DNA of 64,000 nt from Amycolatopsis sp. CA-128772 (lineage in GTDB: Bacteria > Actinomycetota > Actinomycetes > Mycobacteriales > Pseudonocardiaceae): assembly GCF_002904295.1 (NCBI RefSeq), contig NZ_PPHG01000029.1, positions 105,840 to 169,839 on the forward strand, written 5' to 3'. Of this stretch, positions 35,004 through 44,078 are shown one piece after another. Each line of letters opens with the position of its first letter. Positions within the stretch are counted from its first letter, which is position 1. The position numbers and the translations under genes were made by a program. The notes below the pieces were generated by a model. The model made no database searches. It was not told where the DNA came from and saw only the letters and a program-made list of their open reading frames with translations.

Positions 35004-36434
35004 TTACGCCCGACCGGCGGTGCAGAGCTCGGGAGTGGCGGCGGTGGGACGGGCGCGGCGCCCGAGGACCAGGCCGCCCAGCGCCACCGCCGCGATCAGA
35101 AAGCCCGCGCTCACCCCGTACGCCAGCCGGAACCCGGCCGCCAAGGCTTCACGGTGGCCCAAGGGGCTCAGGCTTTCCGTGCGGGACGCGGCCGCCGCGG
35201 CCAGCACCGCCGTCCCGACCGCCGCGCCCACCTGCTGGGTCGTGTTGATCAGCCCCGACGCCACTCCCGCGTCCGCGGCCGGGACGTCCGCCATCGCCAG
35301 GCCCATCAGCGCGGGGATGGCCGCGCCGGCGCCGAGGCCCATCAGCAGCAGCGGGGGCAGGACGTCGGCGAAGTACGAGCCCGACACCCGGGTGAGCAGC
35401 AGCAGCCCCACGATCACCAGGCCGAGCCCCGTGAGCAGCACCGCACGCGGCCCGAACCGCGTCGCGAGCCGGTCCGCGAAGCCCAGCGACGCCACCGCGA
35501 TCACCACCGGTACCGGCAGGAACGCGACGCCCGTGCCCAGCGCGTCCAGGCCCAGCACCTGCTGCAGGTACAACGCCGTGACGAACTGGAAGCCCAGCAT
35601 CCCGGCCACCATCAGCACCATCACGACGTTGGCGCCGGCCACCGCGCGGATCCGGAACAGCCGCAACGGCAACAGCGGCGTACGCGCCTTCGCCTGCCGC
35701 ACCGCGAACGCCGCGAGCAGGACGACGGCTGCGACGAGCGCGCCCCACGCGGACGACGAAATGCCGTACACGCCCAGCATCACCGCGGCGGTGACCAGGA
35801 TCGCGCCGAACACGTCGAGGCCCGCCCGCAGACCGGTCCCGCGGTCCGGCGAGACCACCCGGACGGCCATCAGCAGGGCCACCACACCGATCGGCAGGTT
35901 GACGTAGAACGTCCAGTGCCAGTTCAGCGCCTGGGTCAGCGCGCCGCCCGCGATGAGCCCGATCGACGCGCCCGCCGCCTGCGTGAAGCTGTACACGCCG
36001 ATCGCCTTCGCCCGGGCGCCCGGCTCCGGGTACATCGTGACGATCATGCCCAGCACCACGGCCGACGCCGGCGCGCCGCCCACGCCCTGGACGAACCGCG
36101 AGACGACGAGCACGCCCGCGCTTTCCGAGAGCCCGGCCACCAGGGACGCGAGGGTGAACAGGCCCAGCCCGCCCAGGAAGACGCGGCGGCGACCGAGCAG
36201 GTCGCCGAGCCTCCCGGAGAGCAGCAGCAGGCCGCCGAAGGCGACCAGGTACGCGGTCACGACCCAGGCGAGCCCGGCGGCCGTGAAGCCGAGGTCGGCC
36301 TGGATGGCGGGCAGGGCCACCGCGACGATGCTGCTGTCCAGTACGACCATCAGCGAGGCGGCGCACAGCACCGCCAGCGCGAGGCCGCGGGAGCGGGTGG
36401 GGTGGTTCTCGGCCACGTTGTTGTCGAATGGCAC
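35004..36434 (-). CDS. MFS drug exporter, DHA2 (EmrB/QacA) type
   Basis: A 476-residue transporter with 14 predicted membrane segments. Motif D/C region LMVVLDSSIVAVALPAIQADLGF at the start, motif A GRLGDLLGRRRVFLGGLGLF near residue 80, and motif C-like AAGASIGLIAGGALTQALNWHWTFYVNLPIG mark a 14-TM drug:H+ antiporter. Probably a multidrug or metabolite exporter. The GTG at 36434 has CGGAGGGG six bases upstream. Divergent from an HxlR regulator that probably controls it. Confidence 0.92.
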   Translation of the reverse strand: MPFDNNVAENHPTRSRGLALAVLCAASLMVVLDSSIVAVALPAIQADLGFTAAGLAWVVTAYLVAFGGLLLLSGRLGDLLGRRRVFLGGLGLFTLASLVAGLSESAGVLVVSRFVQGVGGAPASAVVLGMIVTMYPEPGARAKAIGVYSFTQAAGASIGLIAGGALTQALNWHWTFYVNLPIGVVALLMAVRVVSPDRGTGLRAGLDVFGAILVTAAVMLGVYGISSSAWGALVAAVVLLAAFAVRQAKARTPLLPLRLFRIRAVAGANVVMVLMVAGMLGFQFVTALYLQQVLGLDALGTGVAFLPVPVVIAVASLGFADRLATRFGPRAVLLTGLGLVIVGLLLLTRVSGSYFADVLPPLLLMGLGAGAAIPALMGLAMADVPAADAGVASGLINTTQQVGAAVGTAVLAAAAASRTESLSPLGHREALAAGFRLAYGVSAGFLIAAVALGGLVLGRRARPTAATPELCTAGRA

Positions 36435-36474
36435 AGCAGGCCCCTCCGGTCGAGAGTTCCCCTGGTCATCGCCA

Positions 36475-36497
36475 GGGCACTTCTTGTAACAGTGCCC
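36475..36497. promoter_or_regulatory. Dyad in the MFS/HxlR divergent promoter
   Basis: GGGCACT at 36475-36481 pairs with AGTGCCC at 36491-36497 across nine bases in the only spacer between the divergent genes. Likely operator for the HxlR protein; assignment by position. Confidence 0.45.
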
Positions 36498-36538
36498 ATC
36501 ATGTGTGACCATTGGTGCCCGCGTAAGGAGGCACTTCC

Positions 36539-36934
36539 ATGTCCCAGGGGAACATCGGTGTACCTGTCCAGGTCACCGAGATCGACCCGGAGAAACTCGA
36601 CGTCTGCACGGTGCTGGAGGTCATCAACCGGATCAGCGGCAAGTGGGCGATCGGCATCCTGCTGGAGGCCATCCGCGGGCCGGTGCGGTTCACCGAGCTG
36701 GAACGCGCGGTCGAGGGGATCAGCCGCCGAATGCTGACGCTGACCCTGCGCAACCTCGAGCGCGACGGCCTCCTGGTCCGCACGATCTACCCGACCGTTC
36801 CGCCGCGCGTGGAATACGAGGCCACGGCGATGGCGAAGGAGCTCTACCAGTCGCTGAACGGCCTGCTCGGCTGGGCCGAGCGGCACCGCGACGACATCGC
36901 CGCCGCCCGCGTCACCTACGACGCGGCCGGCTGA
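36539..36934 (+). CDS. HxlR-family transcriptional regulator
   Basis: A 131-residue winged-helix protein. VCTVLEVINRISGKWAIGILLEAIRGPVRFTELERAVEGISRRMLTLTLRNLERDGLLVR is the HxlR HTH with the family GKW and I-S-x-R-M-L-T motifs. One Cys near residue 23 lies where some members sense oxidants or aldehydes. AAGGAGG seven bases upstream of the ATG decides the start. Divergently paired with the MFS exporter, suggesting local control. Confidence 0.93.
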   Translation: MSQGNIGVPVQVTEIDPEKLDVCTVLEVINRISGKWAIGILLEAIRGPVRFTELERAVEGISRRMLTLTLRNLERDGLLVRTIYPTVPPRVEYEATAMAKELYQSLNGLLGWAERHRDDIAAARVTYDAAG

Positions 36935-36943
36935 AACGTGGAA

Positions 36944-37019
36944 CGGGCCGCGGTGCGAAGTCGGGGGACTCGCACCGCGGCCCGCGGTGGCTCGTGCTCA
37001 GCGGGGGCAGTGAGCACGA
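36944..37019. terminator. Two successive hairpins between hxlR-type gene and dctA
   Basis: CGGGCCGCGGTGCGA at 36944-36958 pairs perfectly with 36970-36984 (15 bp, 11-base loop). A second hairpin of nine pairs follows (TCGTGCTCA 36992-37000 with TGAGCACGA 37011-37019). Both lie between convergent genes and can stop transcription from either side. Confidence 0.85.
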
Positions 37020-37031
37020 ACGTTCAGGGGG

Positions 37032-38375
37032 TCACCTCGCCGGCGCTTCCTCGGGCTCGGGCTGCTGCTCTTCGTCGATCAGCGTGGCCTCGTCGAACGG
37101 CGCGTTCCCGGCGAACACCCGTTCCGCCTGCTCCCGGTCGAACTCCTTGGTCCAGTTTCCGATGAGGACGGTCGCGACGGCGTTGCCGGCGAAGTTCGTC
37201 AGCGCGCGCGCTTCCGACATGAACCGGTCGATGCCGAGGATGAACCCGACGCCGTTGACCAGTTCCGGCCGGTGCGACTGCAGGCCGCTGGCCAGGGTGG
37301 CGATGCCGGAGCCGCTGACGCCGGCCGCACCCTTCGACGCGATGATCATGAACACCAGCAGGCCGATCTGCGAGCCGATCGACAGCGGTTCGTCCTGGGC
37401 CGCGGCGATGAACAGCGTCGCCATGGTCAGGTAGATCGCCGTGCCGTCCAGGTTGAACGAATACCCGGTGGGCACGGTGATGCCGACGACCGACTTGCCG
37501 ACCCCCAGGTGCTCCATCTTCGCGATCAGCCGCGGCAGCGCCGATTCCGACGACGACGTCGACAGGATCAGCAGGAACTCGCGGCCGAGGTAGCGCAGCA
37601 GGTGCCAGATGTTGACGCGGGCGCCGAGCCACAGCACCAGGCCGAGGACGACGAACACGAACACCAGGCAGGTCGCGTAGAAACCGATCATGATCACGGC
37701 GAGGCTCTTCAGTGCCGCCCAGCCGGTCGCGCCGACCACGGCGGCGATCGCGCCGAACGCACCGATCGGGGCGGCCCACATGATCATCGCGAGGATCCGG
37801 AACACCAGCCGCTGGATGTGCTCTACGCCGCGCAGGATCGGGGCGCCCTTCGGGCCCAGCTTCTGCAGCGCGAAGCCGACGAGCAGCGCGACGAGCAGCG
37901 TCTGCAGGACCTGGCCCTCGGTGAAGGCGGACACGAGCGTCTTCGGGATGATGTGGAGCAGGAAGTCGACCGGGCCGTCGGCGCCGGTGGCGGACTTCTG
38001 GACGCTCTTCACGTCGGCGGGGTTGAGGTGCAGCCCCTCGCCCGGGTGCAGCAGGTTGCCGACGACCAGGCCGATGGCGAGCGCGAACGTCGACATCACG
38101 ATGAAGTAGACCAGCGCCATGATGCCGACCTTGCCGACCTTGGCCGCCTTGGCGACCGAGCCGACACCGATCACGATGGTGCAGAAGATGATCGGCGAGA
38201 TCATCATCTTGATCAGGTTGACGAACCCGTCGCCGAGCGGCTTGAGGCCCTTGGCGAAACCGGGGAAGAGAAAGCCCACCAGGATCCCGAGCAGGACCGC
38301 GACGATCACGGCCAGGTACAGGTAGTGGGTTTTGTCGCGGCGGCGCGGCGCCGCGTCGGGGGTCGGTGTAGGCAC
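37032..38375 (-). CDS. dctA: C4-dicarboxylate:cation symporter DctA
   Basis: A 447-residue symporter of the DAACS family for succinate, fumarate and malate. Eight membrane segments plus re-entrant loops; hallmark motifs are SSSESALPRLI near residue 275, TGYSFNLDGTAIYLTMATLFIA and SKGAAGVSGSGIATLA, and the last transport-core helix GIDRFMSEARALTNFAGNAVATVLI. GTG start with GGAGG five bases upstream. Divergent from a CitA/DcuS-type two-component system, the usual control of this transporter. Confidence 0.95.
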   Translation of the reverse strand: MPTPTPDAAPRRRDKTHYLYLAVIVAVLLGILVGFLFPGFAKGLKPLGDGFVNLIKMMISPIIFCTIVIGVGSVAKAAKVGKVGIMALVYFIVMSTFALAIGLVVGNLLHPGEGLHLNPADVKSVQKSATGADGPVDFLLHIIPKTLVSAFTEGQVLQTLLVALLVGFALQKLGPKGAPILRGVEHIQRLVFRILAMIMWAAPIGAFGAIAAVVGATGWAALKSLAVIMIGFYATCLVFVFVVLGLVLWLGARVNIWHLLRYLGREFLLILSTSSSESALPRLIAKMEHLGVGKSVVGITVPTGYSFNLDGTAIYLTMATLFIAAAQDEPLSIGSQIGLLVFMIIASKGAAGVSGSGIATLASGLQSHRPELVNGVGFILGIDRFMSEARALTNFAGNAVATVLIGNWTKEFDREQAERVFAGNAPFDEATLIDEEQQPEPEEAPAR

Positions 38376-38530
38376 CGTTGCCTCCAGCTAGGGGTGTCCA
38401 GGTTGCGGCACACTGTAGGCGCAGTTCGGTGATCCGGCTCACTTGTGTTCATTGAGTTCGTGTGATGATCGCACCGTCCCGTTCGGACACCGGCGCGCGC
38501 GTGTGCTGGTATGAGGAGGTGCCCCCGACG

Positions 38531-40105
38531 TTGCGGTCCCGCTGGAGCCTGGCCCGCCAGCTGCTCGTGCTGCAGCTCGCGGTGCTCTGCGTGCTGGCCG
38601 GCGCCGGGGTCGCGTTCGCCTACCTCGACGCCCGGCGGGCGGTGGACGAGAACGCGCGCGACCAGGTCCGCGCGGTCGCGGCGACGGTCTCCGACTCGCC
38701 GGCCGTCGCGGCCGCCGTGACGACGCCGGACCCGAGCGCGACGCTGCAGCCGTTCGCCCTGCGCGTGCAGGCCCACACCCACGTCGACTTCATCACGATC
38801 ATGAACCCGGCCGGGATCCGCTACACCCACCCGAACCCGGCCCTGATCGGGCAGCACTACATCGGCACCATCGACCAGGCCCAGCGGGGCGGGGAGCTCA
38901 CCGAGACCTACACCGGCTCGCTCGGCCCGTCGGTGCGCACGGTCGTGCCGGTGTTCGACGCCGGCCACCGGGTGGTCGCGCTGGTCGCGGTCGGCATCAC
39001 CGTCGCGGCGATCTCGGCCGAGCTGCGCGAACGGCTGTGGCCGCTGTTCGGCGTCGCCGCCGCGGTGCTGCTGGTCGGGGCGCTGGGCGGCTGGCTGATC
39101 AGCGCCCGGCTGCGGCGCCAGACCCGGGGCATCGCACCGGACGAGCTGAGCAACCTGTTCGAGTACCACGAGGCCGTGCTGCATTCGGTGCGCGAAGGCG
39201 TGTTGCTCGTCGGCCGCGACGGGCGGATCGGCCTCTGCAACGACGGCGCCCGCGCCTTACTCGGGCTCGGCATCGACCCGGTCGGGCGCGACCTGGCTTC
39301 GCTGGGTCTGCCGGACGGGCTCGCAAAAGCGTTCAGCTCGGCGGAAAACCGGGCCGAGGAGCTGCACCTGACGGACTCGCGCGTGCTGCTGGTCAGCACG
39401 TCCGCCGTCCGCTCGGGCGGCCGCGCGCAGGGCACCGTCGTCGTGCTGCGCGACCACACCGAACTGCAGACGCTCACCGGGGAGCTGACCACCGCCCGCG
39501 GGCTCGCGGAAGCGTTGCGGTCGCAGGCGCACGAGGCCGCGAACCGGCTGCACACGGTGGTTTCCCTGGTGGAGATCGGCCAACCCGAGCAGGCCGTCGA
39601 GTTCGCGACCGCCGAACTCGCGCTGGCGCAGGAGCTGACCGACCGGGTCGTCGGTGCCGTCGCCGAGCCGGTGCTGGCCGCGCTGCTGCTGGGCAAGGCC
39701 GCCGAGGCGAGCGAACGCGGGGTCGAGCTGACCGTCACCCCGGACACCGTGATCGACGACGTCTCGCTCGGCATCGAGGCCCGCGACCTGGTGACGATCC
39801 TCGGCAACCTGATCGACAACGGCCTCGACGCGGCCGTCCGCGGCGGCGGCAGGCCGTCGGTCGTCGTCACCGCCCGCACCGGCGACGACGGGCTCCTGCT
39901 GCGCGTCGCGGACACCGGACCCGGCGTGCCGGAGGGCGCGGACGTGTTCCGCCGCGGCTGGTCGACGAAGGCGGAGGACGGCCACGGCCTCGGCCTGGCC
40001 CTGGTCGGCCAGGCGGTGCGCCGCTACGGCGGCACGGTCGACGTCGGCCGGGACGGCGGCGCGGTGTTCACCGTGCGGCTCCCGCGGCAGGAGGCCGGCC
40101 GGTGA
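38531..40105 (+). CDS. CitA/DcuS-type sensor histidine kinase
   Basis: About 524 residues. First membrane helix LLVLQLAVLCVLAGAGVAFAY, an extracytoplasmic PAS-like sensor with FITIMNPAGIRYTHPNPALIGQHYIG, the pattern that binds di- and tricarboxylates in DcuS/CitA, then a second helix, a cytoplasmic PAS (LHSVREGVLLVGRDGRIGLCN), a phospho-acceptor helix with SQAHEAANRLHTVVSL, and an ATPase domain with N-box LIDNGLDAA and GPGVPEG. The TTG at 38531 is preferred because GAGGAGGT at 38513-38520 lies upstream; ATG 38465 is an alternative. Overlaps the regulator gene by four bases. Confidence 0.9.
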   Translation: MRSRWSLARQLLVLQLAVLCVLAGAGVAFAYLDARRAVDENARDQVRAVAATVSDSPAVAAAVTTPDPSATLQPFALRVQAHTHVDFITIMNPAGIRYTHPNPALIGQHYIGTIDQAQRGGELTETYTGSLGPSVRTVVPVFDAGHRVVALVAVGITVAAISAELRERLWPLFGVAAAVLLVGALGGWLISARLRRQTRGIAPDELSNLFEYHEAVLHSVREGVLLVGRDGRIGLCNDGARALLGLGIDPVGRDLASLGLPDGLAKAFSSAENRAEELHLTDSRVLLVSTSAVRSGGRAQGTVVVLRDHTELQTLTGELTTARGLAEALRSQAHEAANRLHTVVSLVEIGQPEQAVEFATAELALAQELTDRVVGAVAEPVLAALLLGKAAEASERGVELTVTPDTVIDDVSLGIEARDLVTILGNLIDNGLDAAVRGGGRPSVVVTARTGDDGLLLRVADTGPGVPEGADVFRRGWSTKAEDGHGLGLALVGQAVRRYGGTVDVGRDGGAVFTVRLPRQEAGR

Positions 40106-40770
40106 TCCGGGTACTGGTGGTGGAGGACGAGCCGGTGGCCGCCGAGGCGCACCGCGTCTACGTGGAACGCCTTCCGGGCTTCTCCGTGGCGGGAGTGGTC
40201 CATTCCGGCGGGGACGCCCTGCGGTTCTGCGAACGCGAGCCGGTCGACCTGGTGCTGCTCGACTTCTACCTGCCGGACACGCACGGCCTGGCGGTCTGCC
40301 GCTCGCTGCGCGCGGCGGGCCTCCCGATCGACGTCATCGCGGTGACGTCGGCCCGCGACCTCGGCCTGGTCAAGGCGGCGGTGTCGGTCGGCGTGGTGCA
40401 GTACCTGCTCAAGCCGTTCACGTTCGCCACCCTGCGCGAAAAGCTGGAGCGTTACGCGGAATTCCGCGACGCCTCGGGCGAGGTGACCGGCCAGGCGGAG
40501 ATCGACCGCGCGCTGGGCGCCCTGCGCACGACCGAGCAGCCGCCGCTGCCCAAGGGGATGAGCGTCCAGACCCTGGAGGCGATCACGGACGCGCTTTCCG
40601 GTGCGGTGGAGGGCCTTTCCGCGGGCGCGGCGGCCAGTGCGATCGGCGCGTCCCGCGTGACCGCGCGGCGGTACCTGGAGTACCTGGCCGACAACGGGAT
40701 GGCCCAGCGCGAGCCGCGTTACGGGCAGGTGGGCCGGCCGGAGGTGTGGTACCGGCTGGCCCGCGTATAA
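40102..40770 (+). CDS. CitB/DcuR-type response regulator
   Basis: A 222-residue regulator. Receiver domain residues 1-120 with acidic pocket VEDEP, phosphorylation Asp near residue 54 in VLLDFYLPDTHGL, Thr/Ser at VTSARD and Lys at LLKPF. The C-terminal HTH (LSAGAAASAIGASRVTARRYLEYLADNGMA) followed by GRPEVWYRL is the CitB/DcuR type. GTG start overlaps the kinase stop. Expected to activate dctA across the shared promoter region at 38376-38530. Confidence 0.93.
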   Translation: MIRVLVVEDEPVAAEAHRVYVERLPGFSVAGVVHSGGDALRFCEREPVDLVLLDFYLPDTHGLAVCRSLRAAGLPIDVIAVTSARDLGLVKAAVSVGVVQYLLKPFTFATLREKLERYAEFRDASGEVTGQAEIDRALGALRTTEQPPLPKGMSVQTLEAITDALSGAVEGLSAGAAASAIGASRVTARRYLEYLADNGMAQREPRYGQVGRPEVWYRLARV

Positions 40771-40863
40771 CGACCTATACCTTCGCGTCTGCGACTTCCG
40801 GCGGTTCCGGCGGCGCTTCCCGTGCGGTAGACCGGGAAGATCACCGACCAGGGGAGTGCCGCC

Positions 40864-42618
40864 ATGCGGAAGTGGGCCGGGTTCGTCGCAGCGCTGGTGG
40901 CCGGTCTCGGGGTCGCCGCGCCGGCTCACGCCGCCGAGCCGGCGGCCGCTGTCACCGAGGTGCAGGTGACCGGGCCGGTCGCGCAGCGGTTCACCCTCGT
41001 CGTCCTCGGGGACGGCTACACCGCCGCCGAACGGCCCAAGTTCCTCGCCGACGTCGAGCGGCACGTGAGCACCCTGTGGTCGCTCGAGCCGTTCAAGTCC
41101 TACCGCAGCTACTTCAACGTCTACGCCGTCTCGATCGCCTCGCCCGAGTCCGGTGTGGACTGTGACCCGGCGCTCGACGCGCCGCGCCGGGACACCCCGC
41201 TGAACATGGGTTTCTGGGGCGGCTGCAACCCGCAGAGCGTGCAGCGGCTGCTGACCGTCGACGACGCGGCCGCGCAGCGGTACGCCGGCCTGGTGCACGG
41301 AACGACGGCGGCCAACCGGCAGATCCTGGCCCTGGGCAACAGCACCACCTACGGCGGCGCGGGTGGCGCGTACGCGACGGCGTCGGGCGGCAACGCGCTG
41401 TCGGCGCTCATCTCGCCGCACGAGCTGGGGCACTCGCTCGGCGGTCTCGACGACGAGTACGACTACTACGCCCGCGCGGTTCCCGGTGGCGCCTACCAGG
41501 GCGGCGAACCGGCGTCGATCCACCACACCCTGCTGACCGAGGCGCAGATGCGTGCGCAGCACGCGAAGTGGTGGCGCTGGCTGGGGGAGCCGAGCGAGTC
41601 CGGCGGCACCGTCGGCCGCTTCGAGGGCGGGCTGTACAGCCAGACCGGCGTGTGGCGGCCCAGTGCGCATTCGATGATGAAGACCCTCGGCTACGCCTTC
41701 GACCAGGTCGGCCGCGAGCGGATGACGCAGCGGATCTCGGCGAAGGTCCCGCTCATCGGCGGCGGCACGCCGGCCGGGACGATCGGCGCCGACCGGGTCG
41801 TGTGGTTGCGGGCGATGCACCCGGTCGGCCACCGGCTCGACGTCCGGTGGACGCTCGACGGCGTCGCGCTGCCCGGCCGGGAGGCGGTCGACCTGCGCCA
41901 GGTGCGCGTGAAGCCCGGACGCCACACGTTGACGGCGAAGGTGACCGACCCGACGCCGTTCGTCCGCGACCCGGCGGTCCGGCCGGCGGCGACCCGCACG
42001 TGGACCGTCGACACCGCGGTGGTCACCCCGCCCGCGAGCGGGCCGGCGGTGGCGGCGGCGACGCCGGTTTTGCGGCCGGTCGGCGGCCGTGACGTCGTGT
42101 ACGTCGAAACCGGGGAGCCGACGGGCTCGATCCCTGGGGTTTCCTGGGCGCTCGACGGCCGGTTCGCCGGCACCGGCGCCGACTTCGCCCTCGGGGAGAC
42201 GACCGGCACGCACACGCTCACCGCGACGACCGGCGGCACCACGCTGACCTGGACGGTCGACGCGGACGGCCCGACGACCGCGGTGGAACTGCCCCCGGCG
42301 ACCGGCAACGTCTTCCACGGCTCGTTCACCATGCGCCTGACCCCCTCCGACGGCCGCCCGGAGTTCCGCGTCGACGGCGACGGCTGGCACAAGTACTACG
42401 GCTGGCCGACCGACCCGGCGGCCCCGTACGTGTTCACCCCGCGCGGCACCGACATCGACGGCCTGGCGTACGGAAACCTGGGCTCGGGCGGGCTGACGGT
42501 GTCGCCGTTCGCCGAGCGGACCCCGGGCTACGGCACCCACCGCATCGAATACCGCTCGCTCGACGCGGCCGGAAACGTCGGCCCGACGCGTTCGGTCACG
42601 GTGACGCTACAGCCGTAG
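40864..42618 (+). CDS. Secreted M64-family zinc metallopeptidase
   Basis: A 584-residue exported peptidase. Signal peptide of about 23 residues ending AAPAHAAE. The peptidase M64 domain (IgA peptidase family) spans about residues 30-290, with opening LVVLGDGYTAAERPKF, zinc site HELGHSLGGLDDEY and later GRFEGGLYSQTGVWRPSAHSMMKTLGYAFDQV. The C-terminal half has beta-sandwich repeats (TWTVDTAVV, TLTWTVDADGPTT, RIEYRSLDAAGNVG) that likely bind substrate or cell wall. Target proteins unknown. Confidence 0.93.
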   Translation: MRKWAGFVAALVAGLGVAAPAHAAEPAAAVTEVQVTGPVAQRFTLVVLGDGYTAAERPKFLADVERHVSTLWSLEPFKSYRSYFNVYAVSIASPESGVDCDPALDAPRRDTPLNMGFWGGCNPQSVQRLLTVDDAAAQRYAGLVHGTTAANRQILALGNSTTYGGAGGAYATASGGNALSALISPHELGHSLGGLDDEYDYYARAVPGGAYQGGEPASIHHTLLTEAQMRAQHAKWWRWLGEPSESGGTVGRFEGGLYSQTGVWRPSAHSMMKTLGYAFDQVGRERMTQRISAKVPLIGGGTPAGTIGADRVVWLRAMHPVGHRLDVRWTLDGVALPGREAVDLRQVRVKPGRHTLTAKVTDPTPFVRDPAVRPAATRTWTVDTAVVTPPASGPAVAAATPVLRPVGGRDVVYVETGEPTGSIPGVSWALDGRFAGTGADFALGETTGTHTLTATTGGTTLTWTVDADGPTTAVELPPATGNVFHGSFTMRLTPSDGRPEFRVDGDGWHKYYGWPTDPAAPYVFTPRGTDIDGLAYGNLGSGGLTVSPFAERTPGYGTHRIEYRSLDAAGNVGPTRSVTVTLQP

Positions 42619-42624
42619 CGGGCG

Positions 42625-42655
42625 GGAAGCCGGATGACGGTGGACGGCGGCTTCC
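42625..42655. terminator. Possible hairpin after the M64 gene
   Basis: GGAAGCCG at 42625-42632 pairs with CGGCTTCC at 42648-42655 around a 15-base loop, between convergent genes. No T-run. Confidence 0.45.
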
Positions 42656-42709
42656 GGGCCCGGCTGCCGGACCGGCATTGCCGGGTGAACCGAAAATCGT
42701 CTCCCGGGA

Positions 42710-44077
42710 TCAGCGTGGCCGGCCCGGCACCCCCGGCCGCGTCTGCCACGGATGCGGCCCGTCCAGCGGCCGGTACTCCACGCCGAGGGCGTCCAGGCGC
42801 GGCAGGTGGTGCTCGCGCAACCGGGGGAGGAACTCCGCGTAGTCCCGCGGTCCGCTGCTCCACGCCACCTCGGCGAACGCCGACAACCGCGGGAACGCCA
42901 TGTAGTCCACGCGCCGGACGCTGTCCAGGTGCTCGCTCCACACCTGCGCCTGCACCCCGCGCAGGCGTGCGCCGGTCAGTGCCGGCTCGTAGGCGTACAC
43001 GTCCTCCAGGGTGTGGATCCAGCCGACCGGGATCGGCTCTTCGGGGTGCGAAGATTGCCGGTGGTCCAGGTACACGTGCTGCTCCGGGCACATCACCACG
43101 TCGTGCCCGGCCGCTGCCGCCCGCAGGCCCGCTTCCTCGTGCTGCCAGGCGGCGACGACCATCGGCGGGAGGCCGTCGACGTCCAGAACCTCGTCCCAGC
43201 CCATCGGGGCCCGGCCGCGGGCCACCAGGTGCTCGGCCAACTGCCGGACGAATGCGCGGTGCTCGCCGGTCGCGCCCGGTGTCTCGTCGCCGCCCAGCGC
43301 GATCACCGGCGAGGGGAAAATCTCCAGCAGGTGGTCGAACACCCGCCGGAAGAAGTCCAAAGTGGACGGCGACGGCGAGAGCAGCGAAGTGCTGATCCCC
43401 CAGGAGGTCCAAATTTCGTAGGACGACGACGTCCCCAGCGAAGGGTAGGCGGCCAGCGCGGCTCGCGCGTGGCCGGGGATGTCGATCTCCGGCACGACCG
43501 TGATCGCCCGCGAAGCGGCGTAGGCGACGATCTCCCGGAGGTCGTCACTCGTGTAGTACCCGCCATGCGGACGGCCGTCCTGCGCGCCCCCGCTGCCCAC
43601 CATCGACGACGGCCGCCAGCCGCCCACGGACGTCAAAAGGGGAAACGCCGGCACTTCGAAGCGCCAGCCCTGGTCGTCGGTGAGGTGCAGGTTCAGCACG
43701 TTCAGCTTGTGCGCGGCCAGCAGGTCGACGAACCGCAGCACCTCGGCCTTGGTCCGGAAGTGCCGGGCGACGTCGAGCAGGCAGCCACGCCAGCCGAACC
43801 GCGGGTGGTCCTCCACGACCCCGCAGGGCAACGACGACGGCGCGAAGCCGGCGACCCGGAACGCGGCCGGGCCCGCCAGCTGCCGCAGCGTCTCCCGCCC
43901 GTAGACCTCCCCGGCCGCGTCGCCGCAGTAAATCGCCACACCGGACGGGGCGATCTCGAGCCGGTAGCCCTCGGGCGGCAGGTCGGCGGACCGGACGTCC
44001 ACAGAGGACGGCCACGGGCACGACCCTTCGGCGGGGGTCACCGAAACCGGGCGGGGGAGCAGGGTGTCGAAAGCCAT
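42710..44077 (-). CDS. GH20 beta-N-acetylhexosaminidase, intracellular
   Basis: A 455-residue glycosidase without signal peptide. An N-terminal GH20b domain (LEIAPSGVAIYCGDAAGEVYGRETLRQLAG) precedes the catalytic barrel starting FGWRGCLLDVARHFRTKAEVLRFVDLLAAHKLNVLNLHLTDDQGWRFE. The catalytic Asp-Glu pair is in IALGGDETPGA near residue 240; TrpS in MGWDEV and the later YMAFPRLSAFAEVAWS close the substrate pocket. It should release GlcNAc from imported chitobiose-type sugars. One base after the permease gene; last gene of the uptake operon. Confidence 0.94.
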   Translation of the reverse strand: MAFDTLLPRPVSVTPAEGSCPWPSSVDVRSADLPPEGYRLEIAPSGVAIYCGDAAGEVYGRETLRQLAGPAAFRVAGFAPSSLPCGVVEDHPRFGWRGCLLDVARHFRTKAEVLRFVDLLAAHKLNVLNLHLTDDQGWRFEVPAFPLLTSVGGWRPSSMVGSGGAQDGRPHGGYYTSDDLREIVAYAASRAITVVPEIDIPGHARAALAAYPSLGTSSSYEIWTSWGISTSLLSPSPSTLDFFRRVFDHLLEIFPSPVIALGGDETPGATGEHRAFVRQLAEHLVARGRAPMGWDEVLDVDGLPPMVVAAWQHEEAGLRAAAAGHDVVMCPEQHVYLDHRQSSHPEEPIPVGWIHTLEDVYAYEPALTGARLRGVQAQVWSEHLDSVRRVDYMAFPRLSAFAEVAWSSGPRDYAEFLPRLREHHLPRLDALGVEYRPLDGPHPWQTRPGVPGRPR

Positions 44078-44078
44078 G

